Positions 12,228-20,645 of a DNA stretch of 49,415 bases are shown piece by piece (the first letter of the stretch is position 1; each line of letters opens with the position of its first letter). The notes under the pieces were generated by a model. The model was not told the origin of the DNA, ran no database searches, and saw only the letters and a program-made list of their open reading frames with translations. The DNA lies in assembly GCF_030315685.1 (NCBI RefSeq), contig NZ_JASXSI010000030.1, positions 1 through 49,415 on the forward strand, given 5' to 3'. The stretch comes from Gordonia sp. ABSL11-1. Lineage in GTDB: Bacteria > Actinomycetota > Actinomycetes > Mycobacteriales > Mycobacteriaceae. A program made the position numbers and the translations under genes.

Positions 12228-12602
12228 TCAGTTCTGGCACCGGTATGGCAGATACTGCACGTTCCAGTGGTTGCCGTCCGGATCGTCGAAGTAGACGAAG
12301 TGCCCCCACGCCTGCTCGTCGACGTCGCTGGCGTCGACACCGGCGTCGAGGAGATGCTTGCGTGCGACGTTGATGTCGGAGACACAGAGCATGAGCGTGC
12401 CCGGATTCGGCGGACCGCCGTCGACGATGCCCGTGCCGAAGGCGATCGAGCAGTTCGAGCCGGGGGGAGTCATCTGCACGAACCGGATGTCGTCGGTGGG
12501 CGACTGATCGTGATCGGGATTGAAGCCGATCCTGGTGTAGAACTCCTTGGCCCGATCGACGTCGCTGACGGGGAGAAACGCGACCTCGAGTGTCCAGTCC
12601 AT
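12228..12602 (-). CDS. VOC (glyoxalase/bleomycin-resistance fold) protein
   Basis: This is a 124-residue single-domain protein with two beta-alpha-beta-beta-beta modules of the vicinal-oxygen-chelate fold: MDWTLEVAFLPVSDVDRAKEFY near the N-terminus and the typical YFDDPDGNHWNVQYLP near the C-terminus. Such proteins are metal-dependent lyases or dioxygenases, or bind antibiotics; the substrate cannot be told. I start at 12602 because GAGAGG precedes that ATG and the family begins here; an upstream in-frame start at 12662 lacks support. Confidence 0.85.
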   Translation of the reverse strand: MDWTLEVAFLPVSDVDRAKEFYTRIGFNPDHDQSPTDDIRFVQMTPPGSNCSIAFGTGIVDGGPPNPGTLMLCVSDINVARKHLLDAGVDASDVDEQAWGHFVYFDDPDGNHWNVQYLPYRCQN

Positions 12603-12747
12603 GATGGTGCCTCTCTGCGAAGGGGGATGTTCGATCTCGACAGAACCCAGTGTGCGCCACAATGCGGACGACTTCGGTCCTCAATAAAGCGGCCGACGAC
12701 GATTCGCCACGCCGGTGACGAGCCGGGCGGCGCCGATCGATCGGCAA

Positions 12748-12762
12748 TACGCTGAACGCGTG
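12748..12762 (+). promoter_or_regulatory. Candidate leaderless promoter of davB
   Basis: TACGCT (12748-12753) is followed after 6 bases by the GTG at 12760, with no ribosome site between. The same hexamer and spacing occur before the dinB2-like gene at 16628. A clear -35 is not visible. Confidence 0.45.
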
Positions 12763-14421
12763 CACCCTGACCGGCCGGTGACCATCTTCGGTCCCGACTT
12801 CCCGTTCCCCTACGACGACTGGATCACGCACCCGGCCGGGATCGGTTCGGTTCCATCGGACGCGCTGGGCACCGAGGTCGCCGTGATCGGCGCGGGCATG
12901 GCCGGGATGGTCGCCGCGTACGAGTTGATGAAGATCGGGCTGCGACCGGTCGTGTACGAACCCGAGCGCATCGGCGGCCGCCTGCGTTCCGAGCACTTCG
13001 TCCCCGGCGAACCAGAGGTGGCCGAGCTCGGCGGGATGCGTTTCCCGGCGTCGTCGTCGACGTTCTTCCACTACGTCGACACCTTCGGACTCCGCACGCG
13101 GCCGTTCCCGAATCCGCTCACCGCCGCCGCCGGGAGTACGGTCATCGACCTGGGCGGTGAGACGCTCTACGCCCGCACGCTCGACGACCTGCCGCCGATC
13201 TACACCGAGATCGAGACCGCCTGGGACAGTGCGCTCGAGCGGGTCGCGGGGTTCTCCGCTCTGCAGGACGCCATTCGCGAGCGTGACACCGCGACGCTCA
13301 AGGCGTTGTGGAACCGGCTGGTCGTGGACTGGGACGACCGCAGCTTCTACGACTTCCTGGCCACCTCCGACGAGTTCGGTTCCTTGTCGTTCCGGCATCG
13401 AGAACTGTTCGGGCAGGTCGGATTCGGCACCGGCGGTTGGGATTCGGACTTCGCGAATTCGATGCTGGAGATCTTGAGGGTGGTCGTCACCAACTGTGAC
13501 ACCGATCAGCACCTCGTCGTCGGCGGCGCCGAACAGGTACCGCGCAAACTGTGGTCCGACTCGCCGGCCACCATCCGGCACTGGCCGGTCGGCACCAGCT
13601 TGTCCTCGCTGCACAGCGGGGTGCCCCGGGCCGGGGTGGCGTCGCTACGGCGCCTCGGACCCGACCGTATCGAGGTCGTGGATCGCTGGGGTGACTCCCG
13701 GGTGTTCCCGGCGGTCGTCGCGACGTGCCAGGCATGGCTGTTGTCGACCGAGATCGAGTGCGACGAGAGCCTGTTCAGCCAGGACCTGTGGATGGCCCTC
13801 GACCGCACCCGCTACATGCAGTCGTCGAAGACCTTCGTCATGGTCGACCGGCCGTTCTGGACCGACCGTGACCCGGCGACCGGGCGCGACGTCCTCAGCA
13901 TGACGCTGACCGACAGGCTCACCCGCGGGACGTACCTGTTCGACAACGGTCCCGACCGTCCCGGCGTGATCTGCCTCAGCTACACCTGGATGAGCGATGC
14001 GCTCAAGGTGTTGCCGCATCCGGTGGAGAAGCGGGTGTCGTTGGCGCTGGATGCATTACGCAAGATCTATCCCGACGTGGACATCGCCGAGCACATCGTG
14101 GGGCGCCCGCTGACCGTGTCCTGGGAGGCCGAACCCCACTTCCTCGGCGCGTTCAAGGGCGCGCTGCCGGGACACTACCGGTACAACACGCGGATGTACG
14201 GGCACTTCCACGGCCAGGGCCGGCTGCCCGTCGAGGAACAGGGGATCTTCATCGCCGGCGACGACGTCTCGTTCATGCCCGCCTGGGTCGAGGGTGCGGT
14301 GCAGACCGCGCTCAACGCGGTGTGGGGCGTCATGCATCACGTCGGAGGTACCTCGCATCCGGACAACCCGGGTCCGGGCGACCGGTACGTCGACCTCGGC
14401 CCGATCGACGTCGGTCCGTGA
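12760..14421 (+). CDS. davB: L-lysine 2-monooxygenase
   Basis: This flavin amine-oxidase-fold enzyme decarboxylates and oxidises L-lysine with O2 to 5-aminopentanamide (EC 1.13.12.2). Key features: the FAD-binding GAGMAG (residues 44-49), GGRLRS (72-77), and long stretches that I recognise as near-identical to Pseudomonas putida DavB (TIFGPDFPF near the start, RTRYMQSSKTFVMVDRPFW, and GDDVSFMPAWVEGAVQT near the C-terminus). The length of about 553 residues fits. The start is either GTG 12760 (leaderless -10 upstream, and close to the P. putida N-terminus) or an in-frame GTG at 12715 with no ribosome site. The stop overlaps the davA start by 4 bases, so the pair is coupled. Confidence 0.92.
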   Translation: MHPDRPVTIFGPDFPFPYDDWITHPAGIGSVPSDALGTEVAVIGAGMAGMVAAYELMKIGLRPVVYEPERIGGRLRSEHFVPGEPEVAELGGMRFPASSSTFFHYVDTFGLRTRPFPNPLTAAAGSTVIDLGGETLYARTLDDLPPIYTEIETAWDSALERVAGFSALQDAIRERDTATLKALWNRLVVDWDDRSFYDFLATSDEFGSLSFRHRELFGQVGFGTGGWDSDFANSMLEILRVVVTNCDTDQHLVVGGAEQVPRKLWSDSPATIRHWPVGTSLSSLHSGVPRAGVASLRRLGPDRIEVVDRWGDSRVFPAVVATCQAWLLSTEIECDESLFSQDLWMALDRTRYMQSSKTFVMVDRPFWTDRDPATGRDVLSMTLTDRLTRGTYLFDNGPDRPGVICLSYTWMSDALKVLPHPVEKRVSLALDALRKIYPDVDIAEHIVGRPLTVSWEAEPHFLGAFKGALPGHYRYNTRMYGHFHGQGRLPVEEQGIFIAGDDVSFMPAWVEGAVQTALNAVWGVMHHVGGTSHPDNPGPGDRYVDLGPIDVGP

Positions 14422-15239
14422 GCGAACGAGCGATGACGGCCGACGACGAGCGCCTGCGGATCGCCCTCTGGCAGTGTGAACCTCGGCCGGGTGCGCCGGG
14501 GGAGAACCTCGACCGCCTCGATGCGGCGGCCGCCGACGCCGCCCGCCGCGGAGCGGACTTGATCGTCACGCCCGAGATGGTGGTCCCCGGCTACGACATC
14601 GGCGCCGTGCGGGCGCGAGAACTGGCCGATCCGCCCGATGGGCCGATCGCGGATCGCGTCCGTGTGATCGCCGCCCGCCATCGGATCGCCGTCCTCTACG
14701 GCTGCGCCGAACTCGACCCGGACGGATCGGTGTACAACGCCATCCGGCTCGTCGACGCGGAAGGCATCGGGTCGGCGACTCACCACAAGACACATCTCTT
14801 CGGCGACCTCGACCGCCGGATGGTGGCGTCCGGGTCCGCGAGGCCCCCGGTGGTCGAGGTCGCCGGATGGCGATTTGGTCTTCTGACGTGTTACGAGGTC
14901 GAGTTCCCCGAGCTCGTCCGATCTCTCGCGCTGCGCGGCGCCGACGTCGTGTGTGTGCCCACGGCCAACATGATCGAGTACGACGTCGTCCAGGACGTGC
15001 TCGTCCGCGCACGTGCCGTCGAGAGCCAGGTCTTCGTGGCGTACGCGAACTACTGCGGCTCCGAGAACGAGCTGATCTACGGCGGACGGAGTGAGATCGT
15101 CGCTCCCACCGGTGATGTCATCGCGGTTGCTGATCGTGCACCGGACCTCGTCGTCGCCGAACTCGACCGAGCCACCCTCGTCGAATCGCGACGTCGATTT
15201 CCCTATCTCGAGGATCGGCTGCCGGACCTTTACACGTGA
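14418..15239 (+). CDS. davA: 5-aminopentanamidase (delta-aminovaleramidase)
   Basis: This nitrilase-superfamily amidase hydrolyses 5-aminopentanamide to 5-aminovalerate and ammonia (EC 3.5.1.30). The Glu-Lys-Cys triad is visible in PEMVVPGYD, HHKTHLFGDLD and LTCYEVEFPE, and PTANMIEYD and YANYCGSENE match DavA of Pseudomonas. The protein has 273 residues. The GTG at 14418 overlaps the davB stop (GTGA); an ATG at 14433 is a possible alternative. Immediate linkage to davB strongly supports the specific function. The later steps (davT aminotransferase, davD dehydrogenase) are not in the window. Confidence 0.92.
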   Translation: MSERAMTADDERLRIALWQCEPRPGAPGENLDRLDAAAADAARRGADLIVTPEMVVPGYDIGAVRARELADPPDGPIADRVRVIAARHRIAVLYGCAELDPDGSVYNAIRLVDAEGIGSATHHKTHLFGDLDRRMVASGSARPPVVEVAGWRFGLLTCYEVEFPELVRSLALRGADVVCVPTANMIEYDVVQDVLVRARAVESQVFVAYANYCGSENELIYGGRSEIVAPTGDVIAVADRAPDLVVAELDRATLVESRRRFPYLEDRLPDLYT

Positions 15240-15318
15240 GTCAAACTGTGCCGCAAAGGATCCTTTGCCGTGGATCAGCCATCGCGAGCTGAGTGGATCT
15301 CTGGACAGCGACGCCAAG

Positions 15319-15362
15319 TTACTCTACGGTAGCGATGCGTATCGCACCTTACTCGCGAGTAG
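15319..15362. promoter_or_regulatory. Two tandem operator-like sites upstream of an unknown gene
   Basis: Two 14-mers of the form TTACTC-nnnn-GTAG lie exactly 30 bases apart (15319-15332 and 15349-15362). The second contains the perfect 12-bp palindrome TACTCGCGAGTA (15350-15361). Between them is GCGAT-gcgt-ATCGC (15332-15345). They lie in the 304-base gap between davA and the next gene; nothing else stands out in that gap. Confidence 0.5.
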
Positions 15363-15543
15363 GGGGTCGGCGATGGCGCCAACATCGGAAACGCTCGTTG
15401 TCAGATCGTTTGTCCGGCAACGGGTTCGGTTCCGGTCACGTTTCGGTGGCCGACGACGGTCGACCGGATCGCCAATCGTCATGCGCACATGCCGGGGCGT
15501 AGGTCATGACGTCACATCGTCAGACGTCGAACGAGGGGGACTC

Positions 15544-16275
15544 ATGCCCGACACACTCACGCGCCGTTCACGCGCCCGCGTCGACGACGGGCTCCGCCGC
15601 GCGACGGCCCTGCTCGAGGCCATCGAGGTGGCGGAACTCGTCGTCATCCCGGGTCTCGATGCACTGCTGGACGCGCCGCAGGAGTTCGATCTGACCTTCG
15701 ATGCCTCGATCTCACTGTCCGGGATGCTGCGCAAACACAGTCAGCGCATCGGCATACTCTCGCAGATGCTCATCGAGGACCTGCACGAGAGGCGCTGCGG
15801 TCCAGGCATTCTCGAGCGCGTGCCGGCGGCGTTGCCGGTGCGCGCCGTCCGGTACATCGCCGGACAGGCACGGTGGTCGATGGACCCGCATGGTCTGGAC
15901 CTGGTCCGGATTGCTTTCGCGTTCGTCGCCGTCCATGCGCTCACCGATCCGACGAATTGTGGAACCTCCTCGCGTGCACTGCATCTGCGCCCGAGGCCGC
16001 TGCACGACGACCGCGCTTTGTTCCGGCGCGTTCTCGCCGATGCGCGCGTGGCACTCGACCCGTCGACGCGCGACCTGCTCTCGATCCACATCAGCAAGGC
16101 GAGCGCATTCTTCGCCTATCCGGACGCGCTGCGGTGGTCACGGTTGTTCGGAGCCGACGCGCACGACGTGGGGATGTCGTCATCGCTGCTCGCCTACAAC
16201 CCGGACGCGCTGCGCGAGGCCTGTCGCGGGATCGGTCTGGACACCACGACGCTGCGGATCGCGGCGCGTCACTGA
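15544..16275 (+). CDS. Uncharacterised actinobacterial protein
   Basis: This is a 243-residue soluble protein that I do not recognise. It is predicted to be mostly helical, Arg-rich, with no signal peptide, membrane segment or obvious catalytic motif. The N-terminal part has a leucine-rich helix (about 12-40), and a segment with GMLRKHSQRIGILSQML (about 60-76) is the most distinctive. The ATG at 15544 follows a GAGGGGG ribosome site. It stands alone between davA and the polymerase gene, with two operator-like repeats about 180-220 bases upstream, suggesting a single regulated transcript. Codon use looks like its neighbours. Confidence 0.7.
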   Translation: MPDTLTRRSRARVDDGLRRATALLEAIEVAELVVIPGLDALLDAPQEFDLTFDASISLSGMLRKHSQRIGILSQMLIEDLHERRCGPGILERVPAALPVRAVRYIAGQARWSMDPHGLDLVRIAFAFVAVHALTDPTNCGTSSRALHLRPRPLHDDRALFRRVLADARVALDPSTRDLLSIHISKASAFFAYPDALRWSRLFGADAHDVGMSSSLLAYNPDALREACRGIGLDTTTLRIAARH

Positions 16276-16615
16276 CCGGTCCCGCAGTGGGTTTGCGTGG
16301 GTTTGTCAGTGCCGCAGGCCATTGTTGACAGCGAATATGACCCGTACCACTGGACAGTGCGGGGTTTCTGCTCTAGCGTGCTACGCATCGGTAACCTACT
16401 GCTTGGTAACCGCGACACGGTGAGAGATCAGAGCACGTCAGAGGGGATTTCGGCGGTGACTGACGGCAGCGCGTCGCAACGTTTCCACGTCGACGCAGGG
16501 GAGGGCGTCGCTCGCGGGGTCGGGCCGGGCCGGTCGGCTGCCTCGGCAGTGCGACCGGTCCGACCCGAATGTTCGACCGCCGCTCGCGTGACCGCGGCAA
16601 AGGTGGCCGGCGCAG

Positions 16616-16630
16616 TACGCTTGACCGGTG
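16616..16630 (+). promoter_or_regulatory. Candidate leaderless promoter of the Y-family polymerase
   Basis: TACGCT (16616-16621) is followed after 6 bases by the GTG at 16628. The 352-base gap 16276-16627 holds no convincing gene; a TTGACA at 16325-16330 and a TAGCGT at 16374-16379 are isolated promoter-like hexamers. No LexA-type box was seen. Confidence 0.45.
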
Positions 16631-17800
16631 GCCGAGACACCACGACGGTACCGATGGCTGATCCACGTCGACCTGGACCAGTTCCAGGTCTCCGTCGAGA
16701 GGTTGCGCAGTCCGGAGCTCGTGGGCGTCCCGGTGATCGTCGGGGGCAACGGAGATCCCACCGAGGCGCGCAAGGTCGTCACCTGTGCGTCCTATGAGGC
16801 GCGGGACGTCGGTGTCCGTGCCGGGATGCCGCTGCGGGCCGCTTACCGCAAGATGCCCGACGCCGTCTACCTGCCCCTCGACGTCCCCGCTTACGATGTC
16901 GCCTCGGCGGACGTGATGAACGCATTGCGTCAGTTCGGACATCCCGTCGAGGTATGGGGGTGGGACGAGGCGTACATGGGCGTGCAGGCCGTCGGCGGCA
17001 TGCGCTCGCATGACAACGCCGATGCCCAGGCCGTTGCCTCCGATGCCTCCGCCGATTCCTACGATCGCGTCACGATCGGCACTCTCGCCGAACGGATTCG
17101 GGCCGTGGTGTTCGAGTCCACCGGATTGCGCTGCTCGATCGGCGTCTCCGACAACAAGCAACGCGCCAAGATGGCGACCGGCTTCGCCAAGAAGCCCGAC
17201 CCGGAGTCGGCGGCCCTGGCTCCGTTCCGGATCGAGAGGGTCTTCGAACTCGACGAGCAGAACTGGTTGCCGCTCATGGGAGATCGTCCCTGTCGCGACC
17301 TGTGGAGCGTCGGACCGAAGACCGCGGCGAAACTCACCGCTCGTGGTGTCGACACCGTCCATCAGTTGATCGCCACACCGCGCGAGGACCTGATCGAGAC
17401 CTTCGGGCCGCATCAGGGCAACTGGCTCTACGTGTTGTGTCGCGGCGGCGGCGATTCGACGATCACGCCGGAGCCCTGGCTGGCCCGCTCGCACTCCAAG
17501 TCGCGCACGTACCCGGTCGACATGACAGATCTCGATGAGATGCTCTCGGCTGCACGGGAACTCACTGCGGAGCTCGTCGATCAGGTTCTCGCTGAGAGGC
17601 GCGAGGTCTTCCGGGTCGCGGTGACCGTACGCACCACCACCTTCTGTACGCGGACGAAGTCGAGGAAACTGCCGGCGCCGACGATCCGTTACGACGACAT
17701 CGTCCCGGTGATCGACGGCCTGCTCGGGGATTTCGAGATCGACCGTCCGGTACGGCTTCTCGGGGTTCGATGCGATCTGGTGACACCGGAAGACGAGTGA
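16628..17800 (+). CDS. dinB2: Y-family DNA polymerase, DinB2-like
   Basis: This is a 390-residue translesion polymerase. Palm motifs VDLDQF (Asp15, Asp17) and WGWDEA (Asp113, Glu114) supply the metal ligands. GGNGDPTEARKVVTCASYEAR and CSIGVSDNKQRAKMATG follow mycobacterial DinB2 (Rv3056) closely. It is about 40 residues longer than the Mycobacterium tuberculosis protein, with insertions at about 120-140 and after ATGFAKK. The residue at the steric-gate position is Gln20, where DinB2 has Leu and E. coli Pol IV has Phe. It probably bypasses damaged template or inserts ribonucleotides. The GTG start has a -10 hexamer at leaderless distance. Its stop overlaps the lipase start (TGATG). Confidence 0.88.
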   Translation: MAETPRRYRWLIHVDLDQFQVSVERLRSPELVGVPVIVGGNGDPTEARKVVTCASYEARDVGVRAGMPLRAAYRKMPDAVYLPLDVPAYDVASADVMNALRQFGHPVEVWGWDEAYMGVQAVGGMRSHDNADAQAVASDASADSYDRVTIGTLAERIRAVVFESTGLRCSIGVSDNKQRAKMATGFAKKPDPESAALAPFRIERVFELDEQNWLPLMGDRPCRDLWSVGPKTAAKLTARGVDTVHQLIATPREDLIETFGPHQGNWLYVLCRGGGDSTITPEPWLARSHSKSRTYPVDMTDLDEMLSAARELTAELVDQVLAERREVFRVAVTVRTTTFCTRTKSRKLPAPTIRYDDIVPVIDGLLGDFEIDRPVRLLGVRCDLVTPEDE

Positions 17801-18765
17801 TGCGGTTACGCGGCGCCCTGATCATCGCGGTGACGGTTCTCGCCGCCGCGGTCGGCGTGGTGTCGGCGCCGGGCGCCGCCGCGGCATCACCGTCACCTCC
17901 ACTACCCGTGCAGTACGACTTCACTGCCGGCATCCGCGCCGAACTCGCACACCCGGGCGGGTCGCTGCCCGGAACCAACGACCGGGGTTGTCGGCCGTCG
18001 GCGCGGCATCCGCGTCCGGTGATCCTCGTACACGGTAGTGGTGGTGGGCGACAGACGAACTGGGCCACTCTCGCACCGGTGCTCGCCAATGCGGGCTACT
18101 GTGTCTTCGCCCCGACCTACGGCGCGTTGTCGACCGTGTGGCCGGCGTCCGCGCTCGGCGGCCTCGGACCGAAGCTCGACAGCGCCTGGCAGATCGCGGG
18201 ATTCGCCGACCGGGTGAGGGCGACGACGGGATCCCGGCAGGTCGACATCGTGGGTCACTCACTGGGCACCGAGATCCCGACGTACTGGATGAAGTATCTC
18301 CGCGGACGCGGCAAGGTCGCCCACTATGTGTCACTGGCGCCCTACTGGCGGCAGGGTCCCGATTCCGACGACGACCGTGGCGAGGCCATCGACGACTTCC
18401 GGCACGCGCTCGGGATTCGCGACGCGCCGCGACCACCGTGTCCCGACTGTGTCGCGCCGCCGCGTGACCTCTCGTTCAATCAGGCGGTCCGGCAACCCAC
18501 TCCGTACCTACCCGGTGTCGCGTATACGAACATCGTCACCCGCGACGACGAGATCGTCACCCCCTACTCGAGCGGCATCCTGGCCGGTCCGCCCGGCACC
18601 GACGTCCGCAACATCGTGGTGCAGGACGGCTGCCCGATCGACCGGTCCGACCACGCGTCGATCACGTCCAATCGACGGAGCGCGGCGCTGGTGCTCGGTG
18701 CACTCGACCCTGCACATGCGCCGCCGGTGCCGTGCGTCGCGGTGCCGCCCTACACGGGAGCCTGA
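17800..18765 (+). CDS. Secreted lipase/esterase of the class 2 lipase type
   Basis: This is a 321-residue alpha/beta hydrolase with a Sec signal peptide (about residues 1-32, ending AAAAS). Features in order: the oxyanion strand VILVHGSGGGRQTNW, the nucleophile elbow GHSLGTE (Ser in GxSxG), an acidic residue region around TRDDEIVTPYSSG, and the catalytic His in DRSDHASI. Cysteine pairs (CPDC and others) fit an exported protein. It likely hydrolyses triacylglycerols or short esters outside the membrane. It is coupled by a one-base overlap to the upstream DNA polymerase gene, a pairing with no obvious functional logic. Confidence 0.85.
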   Translation: MRLRGALIIAVTVLAAAVGVVSAPGAAAASPSPPLPVQYDFTAGIRAELAHPGGSLPGTNDRGCRPSARHPRPVILVHGSGGGRQTNWATLAPVLANAGYCVFAPTYGALSTVWPASALGGLGPKLDSAWQIAGFADRVRATTGSRQVDIVGHSLGTEIPTYWMKYLRGRGKVAHYVSLAPYWRQGPDSDDDRGEAIDDFRHALGIRDAPRPPCPDCVAPPRDLSFNQAVRQPTPYLPGVAYTNIVTRDDEIVTPYSSGILAGPPGTDVRNIVVQDGCPIDRSDHASITSNRRSAALVLGALDPAHAPPVPCVAVPPYTGA

Positions 18766-18809
18766 ACAGGCCTGGCCGGCCGGCGGCGAACGGGGTCCTG
18801 CGGATCAGG

Positions 18810-19295
18810 TCACTCGCGTGGAATCCGCGTCCCGACCAGCCGGGCGTCCGGATCGACGTCGAGCCCGAGACGATCCCACGGCACGCCGACGGTCACCACC
18901 GCATACGCGGACGTGGGGAAGCGCTCGATGTATCCGTCGGAATCGAGGGTCAACGCCGTGGTGGGCATACCCGGCGAGTGCCCGACCACCATGACGGTTC
19001 CGGCGTCGGCGGGAGCGTGGCGTCGGATCGCTTCGAGGATCTCGTGGGGTGCGCCGCCGTAGATGTCGTCGACGAAGGTCGTCGGTGCGGCGACGCCGGT
19101 TCGTTCCAGTGTCTGTCGGGTGCGGGTTGCGGTCGAACACAGCACCGCGTCGATCGTCAGGCCCTCGTCGGACATCCATCGGCCGGCCAGTGCCGCCTCC
19201 CGACGGCCGCGATCCGCCAGTGGGCGGTCATGGTCGTCGACGCCGGGAGGGTACCCGGACTTTCCATGCCGCATCAGCACGAGGGTGCGGCTCAC
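18810..19295 (-). CDS. SixA-like histidine phosphatase
   Basis: This is a 161-residue branch-2 type histidine phosphatase (SixA/phosphoglycerate mutase-like). The N-terminal RHGKS has His10 as the phospho-acceptor; the second His is in VVGHSPGMP, and an Arg comes from the SxxxRTRQT segment. SixA enzymes remove phosphate from phosphohistidine proteins or small phosphoesters; the substrate here is unknown. The start overlaps the stop of the 103-residue gene behind it by 4 bases (ATGA), so they form a coupled pair. It is convergent with the lipase gene. Confidence 0.85.
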   Translation of the reverse strand: MSRTLVLMRHGKSGYPPGVDDHDRPLADRGRREAALAGRWMSDEGLTIDAVLCSTATRTRQTLERTGVAAPTTFVDDIYGGAPHEILEAIRRHAPADAGTVMVVGHSPGMPTTALTLDSDGYIERFPTSAYAVVTVGVPWDRLGLDVDPDARLVGTRIPRE

Positions 19296-19603
19296 GCGGC
19301 ACCCCGACCCCGTTCGCGACTGGCGCCCGCATCACCGTCGCGCCGTGAGCTCGCCGACTCGTCGCGGGACAGCATCCGCAGCACCGCTGCGGTGGCCCGC
19401 CATGCGGCCGCCTCTTGCCGGCAGTATGCGGCGTCGTCGTCGGACCCGGTCATCAGATGCTCATCGGCGAGCTCGTCGAACTCGATGCACTCGTCCACGG
19501 CCTGATCGATCAGCTCGACGACGGCACCCGGCGACGAGCACGCGCGCACGATCGTGTCGGCATCGAGGGTCGTGAGTCGTTCGAGTTCGGACTGGTACCG
19601 CAT
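19292..19603 (-). CDS. Small acidic helical protein, coupled to the phosphatase
   Basis: This is a 103-residue protein of unknown function, acidic and helical over residues 1-80 (repeated Asp/Glu around DQAVDECIEFDELADEHLM), with a basic, Ser/Gly/Arg-rich tail. Its stop overlaps the phosphatase ATG, so it is expressed ahead of it and may be a partner or a substrate. No known domain is recognised. It is divergent from the membrane protein at 19708. Confidence 0.65.
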   Translation of the reverse strand: MRYQSELERLTTLDADTIVRACSSPGAVVELIDQAVDECIEFDELADEHLMTGSDDDAAYCRQEAAAWRATAAVLRMLSRDESASSRRDGDAGASRERGRGAA

Positions 19604-19672
19604 GCACCCAACCTACGACGACGAACCGACAGGGTGGGGGATCCACACCGTGCCCACCGGGATCCGATCGGC

Positions 19673-19710
19673 TTGAAGCTCGACCGTCAACAGATAGCCT
19701 GGGACGTGTG
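19673..19710 (+). promoter_or_regulatory. Leaderless promoter of the DMT-type gene
   Basis: TTGAAG (19673-19678), a 16-base spacer and TAGCCT (19695-19700) form a reasonable sigma-A promoter. The GTG at 19708 comes 7 bases later, at the expected transcription start. Confidence 0.55.
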
Positions 19711-20574
19711 CATTCCTGGGTACCCGCGCTGCTGTCGGTGCTGGCCGCGATTCTGATCGCCGCCGGCACGGTGATGCGGCAGCGCGCATCCCACGCCAGT
19801 GGGGCGATCGCCCGGGGATGGTGGATCGGTGCGGTGATCGCCCTGTGCGGCTTCGCGTCGCAGGTCGCGGCCCTGGGCCTGGGGTCGATCCTGCTGGTGC
19901 AGCCGCTGGTGGTTCTCGCGATCCTGTTCGCGCTGCCGATGGAGGCGTGGGCCGATCATCGTCGGCCACTGCGCAAGGAATGGGCCTGGGGTGCGGTGCT
20001 GGTGGCGTGCGTGACGATCTTCCTGGCCGTGTCCCGGCCGGAACCGTCGCCGCGACGTCCCGAGGATCTGCTGATGGTGGCGACCATCGGCGGGGTCATC
20101 GTGGCGTTACTGATCTGCGTCATCGCCGCCGAGAGATCCAACCGTCACTACAAGGCACTTCTCTACGGGGTCACCGGCGGCGCCTTGTTCGGCATGTCTG
20201 CACTGCTGGTCAAGACGGTCGCCTACCAGTTCCTGCACGACTTCGCAGGCGCGTTCCTCCAGCCCGAGCTCTACCTTTTCCTCGTCGTGGCCAGCAGCGC
20301 GATCGTCGCGCAACAGCGCGCGTTCGGTGCCGGTGAGCTGCAGACATCGTTCCCGGCGCTCACCGTCGTCGAACTGGCGGTGTCGATGGCGCTGGGCGTC
20401 GTGGTGCTGGGGGAGAACCTCAACGTCTCCGTCCCGACCGCGGTGTTCCTGGGGATCGTGCTGGCAGTGATGGTGCGTGCCGTCCTCGAGCTGGCGAAGC
20501 TGGCCGCGATCCGGGCCGAGGAGATCTCGCGACACGCCCGCCGGCCACACGCCGGTCGGGTCGCCGCCCGCTGA
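19708..20574 (+). CDS. DMT-superfamily integral membrane protein
   Basis: This is a 288-residue protein with about nine hydrophobic helices and a basic C-terminal tail, in the size range and EamA/NIPA-like pattern of the drug/metabolite transporter superfamily (internal similarity of two helix bundles, with QPLVVLAILFALPMEAW and GENLNVSVPTAVFLGIVLAV). The substrate is not predictable; related families export metabolites or move magnesium. The GTG start is placed by the -10 hexamer 7 bases upstream. It is convergent with the flavodoxin gene. Confidence 0.75.
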   Translation: MHSWVPALLSVLAAILIAAGTVMRQRASHASGAIARGWWIGAVIALCGFASQVAALGLGSILLVQPLVVLAILFALPMEAWADHRRPLRKEWAWGAVLVACVTIFLAVSRPEPSPRRPEDLLMVATIGGVIVALLICVIAAERSNRHYKALLYGVTGGALFGMSALLVKTVAYQFLHDFAGAFLQPELYLFLVVASSAIVAQQRAFGAGELQTSFPALTVVELAVSMALGVVVLGENLNVSVPTAVFLGIVLAVMVRAVLELAKLAAIRAEEISRHARRPHAGRVAAR

Positions 20575-20645
20575 GTGGATCGTCCGCGGTCGCCGAGGAG
20601 TGTCGGGACGTCGAGGGTGTCGGGTCGGCGAGCGGCGCCGAGGGG

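Noticed and set aside
12223..13614. 463-codon minus-strand frame covering the VOC gene and part of davB
   Set aside because: It is antisense to davB, has no recognisable domain, and the VOC protein lies in a different frame with its own ribosome site.
16297..16797. 166-codon plus-strand frame before the polymerase
   Set aside because: It overlaps the polymerase gene in another frame, has low-complexity Arg/Gly/Pro content and no ribosome site.
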